A DNA stretch of 64,000 bases from Cellulomonas telluris. GTDB taxonomy: Bacteria > Actinomycetota > Actinomycetes > Actinomycetales > Cellulomonadaceae. The position numbers and the translations under genes were made by a program. A model generated the notes under the pieces. That model was not told the DNA's origin, ran no database searches, and saw nothing but the letters and a program-made list of their open reading frames with translations. Positions 38,908 to 47,424 of this stretch are shown one piece after another; position 1 is the first letter of the stretch; every line of letters starts with the position of its first letter. Location: assembly GCF_004886325.1 (NCBI RefSeq), contig NZ_QXFN01000003.1, positions 124,001 through 188,000 of the forward strand, read 5' to 3'.

Positions 38908-40823
38908 TGACGGCCGTGACCGGCCCCGACGACGCCCCCCGCACCACGCCCGACCCGGGGCCGCCGGCCGTCGCCGCCGCGCGCGTCCTCGTGCAGGCGC
39001 TCGCGGCCCTCGGCGTCCGTGACGTGGTGCTCGCGCCCGGCTCGCGCAGCGCACCGCTGGCGTACGCGCTCGCGGACGCCGCCCGGCCCGAGGGCGAGCG
39101 GCCCGCGGGTGCACCGGCCCTGCGGCTGCACGTGCGGATCGACGAGCGGTCGGCCGGCTTCCTCGCGCTCGGCCTGGCCAAGGGGTCGGCGCACCCGCCC
39201 GCGCCGGGCGAGCCGGCTCCCGCGGCACCGCGCCCGGTGGCCGTGGTGACGACGTCGGGCACGGCGGTCGCGAACCTGCACCCCGCGGTGCTCGAGGCCC
39301 ACCACGCCGGCCTGCCGCTCGTGCTGCTCACCGCGGACCGCCCGCACGAGCTGCGCGGCACGGGCGCGAACCAGACGACGGAGCAGGCGCGGCTGTTCGG
39401 CGAGGCCGTCCGCGTGGCCGTCGACGTCCCCGCCCCCACCGGGCGTGCGGGGGAGGACCGCGACCTGCGGCGCCTGGTGTCCCGGGCGCTCGCGGCCGCG
39501 ACGGGCGCCCGCTCCGGCGACCCCGGCCCCGTGCACCTCGACCTGGCGTACCGCGACCCGCTCGTCCCCGACGGCGCGCCCTGGCCCGGGCCCGCGGACG
39601 CCGGCCTGTCGCACGTCGCGACGCGGCACGCGCCGGCCGAGCCGGCGGAGCCCGCCACGGGTGCCGTCCCGCTCGTCACGGCGCCGGCCGCGGTGACCGA
39701 CGCCGCGAGCGACGCGACCCGGCCGACGCGCCGCTCCCGGGGGCCGGTCCCGACCGTCGTCGTCGCGGGCGACGGCGCCGGTGCGGCGGCCCGCCGGCTC
39801 GCGGAGGCGAACGGCTGGCCGCTGCTCGCCGAGCCGTCGTCGGGCGCCCGCCAGGGCCCCACCGCGATCGCGGCCTACCGGCTGCTGCTCGGAGACGAGC
39901 GCCTCGGGGGCCGGGTCGGCCGCGTCGTGGTGCTCGGCCGTCCCACGCTGTCGCGCCCCGTGCACCGGCTGCTCGCGCGCTCCGACGTCGAGGTCGTCGT
40001 CGTCGCCCCCCGCGGCACCGAGTGGCCGGACGCGGACCGCAACGCGGCGCAGGTGCTGCTCGAGGTCCCCGCGCGGATGCGCCAGGGGCGGGCGGGCGCA
40101 CCGGCGGGCTGGCTCGACGCGTGGCGGGCCGCGGACGCCGCGGCCGCTGCCGCGGTCGACGCGCTGCTGGACGTCCCGCAGGACGCGCCCCGCTCACGCA
40201 GCGGCACCCGTGTCACCGGGCCCGCGCTCGCCCGCGCCGTCGCGGCAGCCAGCCTGCCGGCCGACGTGCTCGTCGTCGGCGCGTCCAACCCGGTGCGCGA
40301 CCTCGACCTCGTCGCGCGCTGGGACGTGGCGCCCCTCGTGCTGGCGAACCGGGGCCTGGCCGGCATCGACGGCACGGTCTCGACCGCGACCGGCGTGGCG
40401 CTCGCGCTGCCGCGCCGGCGGGTCCGCGCCTACCTGGGCGACCTGACCTTCCTGCACGACGTCGGCGGCCTGCTGCGCGGACCGCTCGAGCACGGCGTCG
40501 ACCTCCAGCTCGTCGTCGGCAACGACGACGGCGGCTCGGTGTTCGCCACCCTCGAGCACGGGGGGCCCGAGCACGCGGACGTCTTCGAGCGCGTCTTCGG
40601 CACCCCGCACGGGGTCGACCTGGCGGCGCTGTGCGCGGCGTACGGGGTGCGGCACACGCGCGTCGTCGACGCCGAGGGGCTGCTGCCCGCGCTCGCCGCG
40701 CCGGGGACGGGCGTCAGCGTGGTGGAGGTGCGGGTCGACCGCGCGCAGCGGCGTGCGCTGGGCGAACGCATCGCCGCGGACGTCACGGCGGCGGTGCGCA
40801 CCGCCCTCGACGGGCGCGGCTGA
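38904..40823 (+). CDS. menD: SEPHCHC synthase (menaquinone biosynthesis)
   Basis: This 639-aa thiamine-diphosphate enzyme joins 2-oxoglutarate and isochorismate. The N-terminal ThDP pyrimidine-binding region includes LAPGSRSAPLAYAL and IDERSAGFLALGLA. TTSGTAVANLHPAVLEA and LTADRPHELRGTGANQTT follow. The C-terminal ThDP motif reads VVGNDDGGSVFATLEHG. An Ala/Pro-rich insert near 220-270 separates the domains. The ATG at 38904 overlaps the menC stop as ATGA; a second ATG follows immediately. Confidence 0.94.
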   Translation: MMTAVTGPDDAPRTTPDPGPPAVAAARVLVQALAALGVRDVVLAPGSRSAPLAYALADAARPEGERPAGAPALRLHVRIDERSAGFLALGLAKGSAHPPAPGEPAPAAPRPVAVVTTSGTAVANLHPAVLEAHHAGLPLVLLTADRPHELRGTGANQTTEQARLFGEAVRVAVDVPAPTGRAGEDRDLRRLVSRALAAATGARSGDPGPVHLDLAYRDPLVPDGAPWPGPADAGLSHVATRHAPAEPAEPATGAVPLVTAPAAVTDAASDATRPTRRSRGPVPTVVVAGDGAGAAARRLAEANGWPLLAEPSSGARQGPTAIAAYRLLLGDERLGGRVGRVVVLGRPTLSRPVHRLLARSDVEVVVVAPRGTEWPDADRNAAQVLLEVPARMRQGRAGAPAGWLDAWRAADAAAAAAVDALLDVPQDAPRSRSGTRVTGPALARAVAAASLPADVLVVGASNPVRDLDLVARWDVAPLVLANRGLAGIDGTVSTATGVALALPRRRVRAYLGDLTFLHDVGGLLRGPLEHGVDLQLVVGNDDGGSVFATLEHGGPEHADVFERVFGTPHGVDLAALCAAYGVRHTRVVDAEGLLPALAAPGTGVSVVEVRVDRAQRRALGERIAADVTAAVRTALDGRG

Positions 40824-40938
40824 GCCGGCCGGCCCCCGCGGCCGCGTCGTGCGCGCGGACGTCCAGGATCTTCCCAGCCACTCGGGAGGCCCGTCCCAGC
40901 AGCAGGGGTTGGAATGGGTGTCGACGAGGAGGCAACCC

Positions 40939-42480
40939 ATGACCACGAGCCCGGAGCAGCCGCGACCCGGCGGCACCCACCCGCAGGACCACCCGACCCA
41001 GCCGCTGCCCCCGACGGGCGCGACCCAGCCGCTGCCCGCGCAGGCCGGCGCCCCGCACACCGCGGCCCCGCACACCGCGGCCTCGGACGCCGGCGCCCCC
41101 GCGCAGCGCCTGTCGCCCGCGCAGGAGTGGGCGCGCTGGGACGCCGCCCAGCGGGAGCGGCGCGCGGCCGAGCAGTCCGGCCAGCAGGCCGCGCCCTCGG
41201 ACCCGTGGACCGCGTCCCCGTCCGACGGCACGCCCGCGCAGCCACGGCGCCGTCGGCCCTGGGTGTGGGCGACCGCCGGGGTGGTCGCCGGCGTGCTCGT
41301 CGGCGGCGGCGCCATGGGTCTCGCCCTCGACCAGGACGGGCCCGTGGCCGGCAACGAGCGCAGCACGTCCCTGGCGGACATCGGTCGCACCAGCACCGAG
41401 CAGGTGCCCGTCGCCGGCTCCTCCGCCGAGGACCCCGACTGGCAGGCGGTCGCCTCCGCCGTGCGCGCCTCGGTCGTCGCGATCGAGGTGACGAGCGGCT
41501 CGAGCGGATCGCAGGGCTCGGGCGTCATCATCGACGAGGACGGTCACGTCGTGACGAACAACCACGTCGTCTCCGGCGCGGCGCAGGGCGGCGCCGTCGC
41601 CGTCACGCTCACCGACGGCCGGATCTTCGAGGCGGAGGTCGTCGGCACCGACGTGGCGACGGACCTGGCCGTCCTGCGGCTCGTCGACGCCCCGGACGAC
41701 CTGCAGCCCGCGGCGCTGGGCGACTCGGACGACGTCGTCGTCGGGGAGCCGGTCATGGCCGTCGGCAACCCGCTGGGCCTCGCGAACACCGTCACCACCG
41801 GCATCGTCTCGGCGCTCGACCGGCCCGTCTCGACGCAGGAGGACGCGCGCAGCGAGGCGGCCGTCACGAACGCCATCCAGATCGACGCGGCGGTCAACCC
41901 GGGCAACTCGGGCGGTCCGCTGTTCGACGCGCAGGGCCGCGTCATCGGCATCACCTCGTCGATCGCCACGCTGTCGCAGCAGTCCGGGTCCATCGGCCTC
42001 GGCTTCGCGATCCCGGTCAACCTGACGAAGAACGTCGCGTCCCAGCTCATCGAGGACGGTCAGGCCGAGCACGCCTTCCTCGGCGTGACGATGAGCGACG
42101 GCACGGCGACGGCCGACGGGGTGACCCGCCGCGGCGCGGTCGTGCAGACGGTGCAGGAGGGCTCGCCGGCCGCCGAGGGCGGCCTGCAGCCGGAGGACGT
42201 CATCGTCGCGATCGGCGACGACCCGGTCGGCGGCGCGGAGTCGCTGACGGCGTTCGTCCGCTCGCTGTCCTCGGGCGACGACGTGACCCTCACGGTGGTG
42301 CGCGGCGGCGAGACCCGCGAGGTCGACGTCACGCTCTCGACCCGTCCGGACACGCTGACGTCCGACCCCGGCCAGCAGGACGGGCAGCCCGACCAGGGCC
42401 AGGGCGGCCAGGGCGGCCTCCCCGAGGACCTCACCCCCGAGCAGCTGTGGGAGTGGTTCCAGCAGCAGCAGGGCCGCTGA
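40939..42480 (+). CDS. HtrA/DegP-like membrane-anchored serine protease with PDZ domain
   Basis: This 513-aa protease has a disordered, Pro/Ala-rich cytoplasmic N-terminus (about 1-100), with a PHTAAPHTAAS repeat near 36-48. One membrane helix (about 108-130, PWVWATAGVVAGVLVGGGA) places a trypsin-like domain outside the cell. The catalytic triad is His209 (TNNHVVSG), Asp242 (ATDLAVLRL) and Ser324 (PGNSGGPL). A PDZ domain (about 385-480, AFLGVTMSDG, GGLQPEDVIVAIGD) and a Gln-rich tail follow. It probably degrades or refolds damaged extracytoplasmic proteins. GGAGG sits seven bases before ATG, and two strong hairpins follow the gene. Confidence 0.94.
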   Translation: MTTSPEQPRPGGTHPQDHPTQPLPPTGATQPLPAQAGAPHTAAPHTAASDAGAPAQRLSPAQEWARWDAAQRERRAAEQSGQQAAPSDPWTASPSDGTPAQPRRRRPWVWATAGVVAGVLVGGGAMGLALDQDGPVAGNERSTSLADIGRTSTEQVPVAGSSAEDPDWQAVASAVRASVVAIEVTSGSSGSQGSGVIIDEDGHVVTNNHVVSGAAQGGAVAVTLTDGRIFEAEVVGTDVATDLAVLRLVDAPDDLQPAALGDSDDVVVGEPVMAVGNPLGLANTVTTGIVSALDRPVSTQEDARSEAAVTNAIQIDAAVNPGNSGGPLFDAQGRVIGITSSIATLSQQSGSIGLGFAIPVNLTKNVASQLIEDGQAEHAFLGVTMSDGTATADGVTRRGAVVQTVQEGSPAAEGGLQPEDVIVAIGDDPVGGAESLTAFVRSLSSGDDVTLTVVRGGETREVDVTLSTRPDTLTSDPGQQDGQPDQGQGGQGGLPEDLTPEQLWEWFQQQQGR

Positions 42481-42486
42481 GCCCAC

Positions 42487-42520
42487 GGGCGTGCGCGTCG
42501 CCACGGCGGCGCGCACGCCC
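42487..42520 (+). terminator. 10-bp perfect hairpin after the HtrA gene
   Basis: GGGCGTGCGC and GCGCACGCCC pair exactly across a 14-nt loop beginning six bases after the stop. Confidence 0.6.
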
Positions 42521-42556
42521 CTCCGCCGTCGCCGGCCGCTCGGCGACGGCACCGCA

Positions 42557-42592
42557 GGGCCCGTCGCGGGCATCCCCTCCCGCGACGGGCCC
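42557..42592. terminator. 14-bp perfect hairpin between htrA and menF
   Basis: GGGCCCGTCGCGGG and CCCGCGACGGGCCC pair exactly around an 8-nt loop, 26 bases past the menF stop on the minus strand. It can serve both convergent genes. Confidence 0.7.
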
Positions 42593-42618
42593 TCGCGCTG
42601 CCCGCCGTCCGGGGCGGC

Positions 42619-43953
42619 TCAGTCGCTGCCGAGCGCGAACCGCATCGGCTCGAGCTTCGCGCGCGACTCGGCGAGCTCGGCCGCCGGGTCGGACGCGGCG
42701 ACGACGCCGCAGCCGGCGAACAGCCGCAGGCGGCGCGGGTCCTGCGCGTCGACCTGCGCCGAGCGCAGCGCGATGCCCCACTCGCCGTCGCCGTCGGCGC
42801 CGAGCCAGCCCACGGGGCCGGCGTAGCGCGCCCGGTCCATGCCCTCGACGCGGGCGATGAGCCGGCGGGCGGCCTCGGTCGGGGTGCCGCACACCGCCGC
42901 CGTGGGGTGCAGGGCCGCGGCGAGCGCGAGCGACGTCGGGTGCCCGTCGCCCGCCGGTGCGCCGAGCACGCCGGTGACGTCGGACGCGAGGTGCAGCACG
43001 TTCGGCAGCGGCAGCACGAACGGCACGTCGGGGACGTTGGACGAGGAGCAGAAGGGTGCGAGCGCGCGCGCCACGGACGCGACCGCGTACTCGTGCTCCT
43101 CGAGGTCCTTCGAGGAGTGGGCGAGGATCGCGGCGCGCGCCATGTCGGCGTCGTCGTCGCCGGTGCGCCGGATGGTCCCGGCCAGCACGCGCGACGTCAC
43201 GAGCCCGCGCTCGGAGCGCACGAGCAGCTCGGGCGTCGCACCGACGAGCCCGTCGACGCTGAACGTCCAGCACGACCGGTACCGGTCGGCGAGGCGCTGC
43301 AGCACCCACCGCACGTCGAGCGGACGCTCCGTGCGCGCCTCGACGTCGCGCGCGAGCACGACCTTCTCGACCTCGCCCGCGCGGATCGCGGCGACCCCGC
43401 GCGCGACGACGTCCGTCCAGTCCTCGGCGGCGACGGCGCCGTCGCCGTACGTCACCTCGCCGGGGGAGCGGGGTGCGGTGCGTGCGGGCGCGACGTCGGC
43501 GAGGCGCGGAGCGGGCCCGAGGCGTGCCGCGTCCGTGAGCGTGGTGAGCCACGTCCGCCCGTCGCGCCGGCCGACGACGACCCGGGGGACGACCAGCACC
43601 CCGCCCGCGTCGGAGTCGTCGTCGAAGGCGAACGACGCGAAGGCGACCGGGCCCGTGCCGGGCAGGCGCACCTCGTCGCGGACGATCGCGTGCGCGACGA
43701 CCTCGCGCCACGCGCGCTCGGCGGCGGCGAACCGGTCGGCGCCGTGCACCTCGACGCGCGCGGCCTCGCCCCACGCGACGAGACCGTCGCCGCGGCGGAC
43801 CCACGCAAGGGGCGCGTCGGCCGGCAGGAGGTCGAGCAGGTCGGCCGGGTCGGGCCGCTCGCCGGCGCGCGTCGGCAGGTCGTCGAGGGCCACCGTGCGG
43901 ACCACCAGCGGGTGGGGCAGGTGCTCCTGCGCGGGGGCGCCGGTCGCTGTCAT
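42619..43953 (-). CDS. menF: Isochorismate synthase
   Basis: This 444-aa chorismate-binding enzyme converts chorismate to isochorismate, the first committed step to menaquinone. Family residues include EVEKVVLARDV (catalytic Lys), TPELLVRSERG, SRVLAGTIRRTG, SSKDLEEHEYAV and LHPTAAVCGTPTEAA. The Glu-rich C-terminus LFAGCGVVAASDPAAELAES ligates Mg2+. Salicylate or siderophore synthases are alternatives, but the men neighbours favour MenF. The ATG at 43953 is nine bases from the foot of a leader hairpin that would mask its purine-rich ribosome binding site. Confidence 0.92.
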   Translation of the reverse strand: MTATGAPAQEHLPHPLVVRTVALDDLPTRAGERPDPADLLDLLPADAPLAWVRRGDGLVAWGEAARVEVHGADRFAAAERAWREVVAHAIVRDEVRLPGTGPVAFASFAFDDDSDAGGVLVVPRVVVGRRDGRTWLTTLTDAARLGPAPRLADVAPARTAPRSPGEVTYGDGAVAAEDWTDVVARGVAAIRAGEVEKVVLARDVEARTERPLDVRWVLQRLADRYRSCWTFSVDGLVGATPELLVRSERGLVTSRVLAGTIRRTGDDDADMARAAILAHSSKDLEEHEYAVASVARALAPFCSSSNVPDVPFVLPLPNVLHLASDVTGVLGAPAGDGHPTSLALAAALHPTAAVCGTPTEAARRLIARVEGMDRARYAGPVGWLGADGDGEWGIALRSAQVDAQDPRRLRLFAGCGVVAASDPAAELAESRAKLEPMRFALGSD

Positions 43954-43961
43954 CTCGGGGC

Positions 43962-44000
43962 CCCCACGCGATCGTGAGCGCAGCGAGCGATCGGGTGGGG
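43962..44000 (-). promoter_or_regulatory. Leader hairpin covering the menF ribosome binding site
   Basis: Arms CCCCACGCGATCG (43962-43974) and CGATCGGGTGGGG (43988-44000) pair over 13 positions with one mismatch around a 13-nt loop. On the menF mRNA the 3' arm contains GTGGGG, the only plausible Shine-Dalgarno. A structural switch or RNA-binding control is possible. A dispersed repeat of the GAGCGCAGCGAGC type is the alternative reading. Confidence 0.5.
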
Positions 44001-44017
44001 TGAGTTCATCGCCTGTC

Positions 44018-44023
44018 AGGGTA
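44018..44023 (-). promoter_or_regulatory. -10 box for menF
   Basis: TACCCT on the minus strand would start transcription near 44011, giving a leader of about 58 nt that contains the whole hairpin at 43962-44000. Confidence 0.5.
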
Positions 44024-44131
44024 GGACCTCGCGAGGGCCCGACGGTCGCCGGCGGCCCCTCGCCGACGCACGTCACACCCCCTCCCGGTCCCGCCGGGCG
44101 GGGCACGCCTGGCCGGACGGCGGCGACCTGC

Positions 44132-44137
44132 GACGAT
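44132..44137 (+). promoter_or_regulatory. -10-like box of leaderless menG
   Basis: GACGAT is followed by 7 nt and the ATG at 44145, identical in hexamer and spacing to the methyltransferase gene at 4841. Confidence 0.4.
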
Positions 44138-44144
44138 GGGCGCC

Positions 44145-44837
44145 ATGCCTCGCGCCAGCCTCGAGAAGGACCCCCGCGACGTCGCCGCGATGTTCGACGC
44201 CGTCGCGCACCGGTACGACCTGACGAACGACGTCATCTCGCTCGGTCAGGACCGGGCCTGGCGGCGGGCCACGCTCGCCGCGGTCGGGGCGCAGCGCGGC
44301 GAGACGGTGCTCGACCTCGCCGCCGGCACGGGGACGTCGAGCGAGCCGCTCGCCGACGCGGGCGTGCACGTGGTGCCGTGCGACCTGTCGACCGGCATGC
44401 TCGGCGTCGGCAAGCGCCGCCGGCCGGACCTCCCGTTCGTCGCGGGCGACGCGCTGCACCTGCCGTTCGCGGACGCGTCGTTCGACGCCGTGACGATCTC
44501 GTTCGGCCTGCGGAACGTGCCGGACCCGGACCGGGCGCTGGCCGAGATGCTGCGCGTGACGAAGCCGGGCGGCCGGCTGGTGGTCTGCGAGTTCTCGCGC
44601 CCGGCCTTCGCGCCGTTCCGGGCCGTCTACACGAACTACCTCATGCGGGCGCTGCCCCCGGTCGCGCGCGCCGTCTCGAAGGAGCCCGAGGCGTACGTGT
44701 ACCTCGCGGAGTCGATCCGCGAGTGGCCGGACCAGCGCGCGCTGGGGCTGCTGGTCAAGCAGGCCGGCTGGGTCGACGTGGCGTACCGCAACCTGTCGGG
44801 CGGCATCGTCGCGCTGCACCGCGGCCGCCGCCCGTAG
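44145..44837 (+). CDS. menG: Demethylmenaquinone methyltransferase
   Basis: This 230-aa UbiE/MenG-family SAM methyltransferase carries out the final ring methylation of menaquinone. [20 protein letters not shown] and the SAM site [12 protein letters not shown] are followed by [15 protein letters not shown], a UbiE signature, and [26 protein letters not shown] and the C-terminal [14 protein letters not shown] are also typical. ATG 44145 is chosen over ATG 44136, which would lie inside the promoter-like GACGAT box. Confidence 0.93.
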   Translation: MPRASLEKDPRDVAAMFDAVAHRYDLTNDVISLGQDRAWRRATLAAVGAQRGETVLDLAAGTGTSSEPLADAGVHVVPCDLSTGMLGVGKRRRPDLPFVAGDALHLPFADASFDAVTISFGLRNVPDPDRALAEMLRVTKPGGRLVVCEFSRPAFAPFRAVYTNYLMRALPPVARAVSKEPEAYVYLAESIREWPDQRALGLLVKQAGWVDVAYRNLSGGIVALHRGRRP

Positions 44838-44935
44838 CGGTCCCGCCGGCTCCCGCCGAGCCCCACGCAGGCCTCGCGCTGCGGCGTAGCAGCGGTCCTG
44901 CCGCAGGTCACGGGACCGACGTCCCGACCGTGCGC

Positions 44936-44954
44936 CGAGGTTAGCCCTACCTTC
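44936..44954. promoter_or_regulatory. Candidate iron box (DtxR/IdeR site) before menJ
   Basis: The 19 bases CGAGGTTAGCCCTACCTTC agree with the IdeR/DtxR consensus TWAGGTWAGSCTWACCTWA at 15 positions, including the AGGTTAG and ACCT half-sites. It lies 25 bases upstream of the TACACT -10 box of the menJ promoter. The assignment rests on sequence similarity only. Confidence 0.5.
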
Positions 44955-44978
44955 GCAGACAGGTCCGACGGTGCTGGC

Positions 44979-44984
44979 TACACT
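44979..44984 (+). promoter_or_regulatory. -10 box for menJ (and possibly nuo)
   Basis: TACACT matches TANNNT, about 37 bases before the GTG at 45021. The iron-box-like sequence is immediately upstream, where a repressor or activator could act. Confidence 0.5.
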
Positions 44985-45020
44985 CGCAGCCGTCGCACGT
45001 GAACGACGTCACAAAGTGGG

Positions 45021-46331
45021 GTGGACGTGGTGGACGCAGCGCACGATGACGCCGACGTCATCGTCGTCGGCGCAGGCCCGGCAGGGGCCTCCGCGGCGTA
45101 CCACTGCGCCGCCGCGGGCCTCGACGTGCTGCTCCTCGAGAAGGCGTCGTTCCCCCGGGACAAGGTCTGCGGCGACGGCCTGACGCCGCGCGCCGTGGCC
45201 GAGCTCGTCCGCATGGGCGTGCCGCTGCGCGAGCAGGACGGCTGGATCCGCAACAAGGGCCTGCGCGTGGTCGGCGGCGGCCACCGCATCGAGCTGGCCT
45301 GGCCCGAGCTGTCGTCCTACCCGTCGTACGGCCTCGCCCGCGCACGGACGTCGTTCGACCAGACCCTGGCGGAGCACGCCCGGGCCGGCGGCGCGAAGCT
45401 GCTCGAGCGCACCGCGGTCACGGCCCCCGTGCGCGACGAGCGCACGGGCCGGGTCGTGGGCGTGCGGGCACGCGCGGTCGACCACGACGGGCGCCGCACG
45501 GTCGACGCCGGCGACGAGGTCACCTACCGCGCCCCGGTCGTCGTCGCCGCCGACGGGGTCTCCGCCCGCCTGGCCACGGCCGTCGGTCGCGTGAAGCGCG
45601 ACGACCGACCCATGGGCGTGGCGGTGCGCACGTACTTCCGCACCCCGCGGCACGACGACCCGTGGATGGAGTCCCACCTCGAGCTGTGGGACGGCGAGCC
45701 GGGCCGGTCGAACCTCATGCCGGGCTACGGCTGGATCTTCTCGCTCGGCGACGGCACGGCGAACGTCGGCCTCGGCTCCGTGAGCTCGACGGCCGCCGCG
45801 ACGAAGGTCGACTACAAGGACCTGTTCGCGCGCTGGATGGCCAACGCGCCGCGCGAGTGGGAGTTCACGCCCGAGAACCAGGTGGGCCCGGTGCGCGGCG
45901 CCGCGCTGCCGATGGGGTTCAACCGGGGCCCCCTCTACGCGGACGGACTCCTGCTCGCCGGCGACGCCGCCGGCATGGTGAGCCCGTTCAACGGCGAGGG
46001 CATCGCGTACGGCCTGCAGGCGGGACGCGTCGCGGCCGACGCGATCGCGCAGGGCCTCGCGCGCGGCTCGGCCGCGGGACGCGAGCGCGCCCTCGCCTCC
46101 TACCAGGCGCGGATGAAGGACGACCTCGGCGGCTACTACACGCTGGGCCGGGTCTTCGTCCGCCTGATCGAGCACCCGCAGGTGATGCGGGTGTGCACCC
46201 GGTACGGGCTGCCACGGCCGCTGCTCATGCGGTTCGTGCTCAAGCTCCTGTCCGACTGCTACGAGCCACGGGGCGGGGACGCGGTCGACCGCGTGATCGC
46301 CGCGCTGGCGAGGATCGCCCCCGACGCCTGA
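45021..46331 (+). CDS. menJ: Geranylgeranyl reductase family protein (menaquinone reductase MenJ-like)
   Basis: This 436-aa FAD-dependent oxidoreductase has the N-terminal dinucleotide motif DVIVVGAGPAGASAAYHCA, then KVCGDGLTPRAV (the C-G-D-G loop of the family) and VVVAADGVSARLA. The second FAD motif is LLLAGDAAGMVSPFNGEGIAYGL. In mycobacteria the equivalent protein saturates one isoprene unit of menaquinone; elsewhere the family reduces geranylgeranyl chains. Its place between menG and nuo fits MenJ. Several in-frame GTG codons (45021, 45027, 45030) could be the start. It lies 112 bases before nuoA and may share its transcript. Confidence 0.88.
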   Translation: MDVVDAAHDDADVIVVGAGPAGASAAYHCAAAGLDVLLLEKASFPRDKVCGDGLTPRAVAELVRMGVPLREQDGWIRNKGLRVVGGGHRIELAWPELSSYPSYGLARARTSFDQTLAEHARAGGAKLLERTAVTAPVRDERTGRVVGVRARAVDHDGRRTVDAGDEVTYRAPVVVAADGVSARLATAVGRVKRDDRPMGVAVRTYFRTPRHDDPWMESHLELWDGEPGRSNLMPGYGWIFSLGDGTANVGLGSVSSTAAATKVDYKDLFARWMANAPREWEFTPENQVGPVRGAALPMGFNRGPLYADGLLLAGDAAGMVSPFNGEGIAYGLQAGRVAADAIAQGLARGSAAGRERALASYQARMKDDLGGYYTLGRVFVRLIEHPQVMRVCTRYGLPRPLLMRFVLKLLSDCYEPRGGDAVDRVIAALARIAPDA

Positions 46332-46341
46332 CGGCGCCGGA

Positions 46342-46394
46342 CCCGCAGGACCCGCATCACCAGAAGGACCAGCTCGATCCCCGCAGGACCCGCA
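46342..46394 (+). repeat. 15-bp direct repeat in the menJ-nuoA gap
   Basis: CCCGCAGGACCCGCA occurs at 46342-46356 and 46380-46394. A related sequence (GATCCGCAGGACCGC) lies in the nuoA-nuoB gap near 46814. Possibly a protein-binding site or RNA-processing element; no known motif. Confidence 0.4.
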
Positions 46395-46443
46395 CGCAAG
46401 CCCCCGGCCCCGGCCGGACCTCGACGCCGAGGAGGACCGCACG

Positions 46444-46806
46444 ATGACCAACCCGTACGTGCCGCTGCTGGTGATGATGGGCATCGCCGCGGTCCTGGCG
46501 CTCGGCGGCGTCGGCGCGAGCGCGATCCTCGGGCCCCGGCGGTACAACCGCGCGAAGCTCGAGGCCTACGAGTGCGGCATCGAGCCGACCCCGCACGCGG
46601 TCGGCGGCGGGCGCTTCCCGATCAAGTACTACCTCGTGGCCATGACGTTCATCGTCTTCGACATCGAGGTGGTCTTCCTCTACCCCTGGGCCGTCGGCTT
46701 CGAGGAGCTGGCCACGTTCGGGCTGGTCGCGATGCTCGCGTTCCTGGCCCTCATCACGGTGCCGTTCGTCTACGAGTGGAAGCGCGGCGGGTTCGAGTGG
46801 GACTGA
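46444..46806 (+). CDS. nuoA: NADH-quinone oxidoreductase subunit A
   Basis: This 120-aa membrane subunit of proton-pumping complex I has three helices and the conserved loop YECGIEPTPHA. KYYLVAMTFIVFDIEVVFLYPWA follows, where the Asp/Glu pair is invariant. It sits at the junction of the quinone site with the membrane arm. GAGGAGG precedes ATG. First gene of the nuoA-N operon. Confidence 0.95.
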   Translation: MTNPYVPLLVMMGIAAVLALGGVGASAILGPRRYNRAKLEAYECGIEPTPHAVGGGRFPIKYYLVAMTFIVFDIEVVFLYPWAVGFEELATFGLVAMLAFLALITVPFVYEWKRGGFEWD

Positions 46807-46872
46807 CGACAGCGATCCGCAGGACCGCGGCGACGACGCCGCACGCACGCACGAGCCGGAGGAGGGGCTGAC

Positions 46873-47424
46873 ATGGGCATCGAGGAAGCGCCCTCGGGCT
46901 TCCTGCTGACGACGGTCGAGGACCTCGTCGGCTACTTCCGCAAGGGCTCGCTGTGGCCGGTGACGTTCGGCCTGGCGTGCTGCGCGATCGAGATGATGGC
47001 GACCGGCGCCAGCCGCTACGACATCTCCCGGTTCGGCATGGAGGTGTTCCGCGCCTCCCCGCGCCAGGCGGACCTCATGATCGTCGCCGGCCGGGTGAGC
47101 CAGAAGATGGCGCCCGTCGTGCGGCAGGTCTACGACCAGATGGCGGAGCCGAAGTGGGTGCTGTCGATGGGCGTGTGCGCGTCCAGCGGCGGCATGTTCA
47201 ACAACTACGCGATCGTCCAGGGCGTCGACCACATCGTGCCGGTGGACATCTACCTGCCGGGCTGCCCGCCGCGGCCGGAGATGCTCACGCACGCGATCCT
47301 CGCGCTGCACGACCAGATCCAGAGCACGCCCCTCGGCGTCAACCGCAAGGAGGCGGCGGCGGCCGCGGAGGCCGCCGCGCTCGAGGCGACGCCGACCTCG
47401 CACATGACGGGCCTGCTGCGGTGA
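46873..47424 (+). CDS. nuoB: NADH-quinone oxidoreductase subunit B
   Basis: This 183-aa subunit carries the terminal 4Fe-4S cluster N2 that reduces quinone. Ligands Cys36-Cys37 ([10 protein letters not shown]), Cys102 (GVCASSGG) and Cys131 (LPGCPPRPE) are all present. The last 20 residues are an Ala/Glu-rich extension. GGAGGAG precedes the ATG. The nuoC GTG overlaps its stop. Confidence 0.96.
   Translation: MGIEEAPSGFLLTTVEDLVGYFRKGSLWPVTFGLACCAIEMMATGASRYDISRFGMEVFRASPRQADLMIVAGRVSQKMAPVVRQVYDQMAEPKWVLSMGVCASSGGMFNNYAIVQGVDHIVPVDIYLPGCPPRPEMLTHAILALHDQIQSTPLGVNRKEAAAAAEAAALEATPTSHMTGLLR

Noticed and set aside
43951-44011. menF starting at an ATG at 44009 as a leaderless gene
   Set aside because: That ATG is out of frame with the isochorismate synthase; the in-frame ATG is at 43953.
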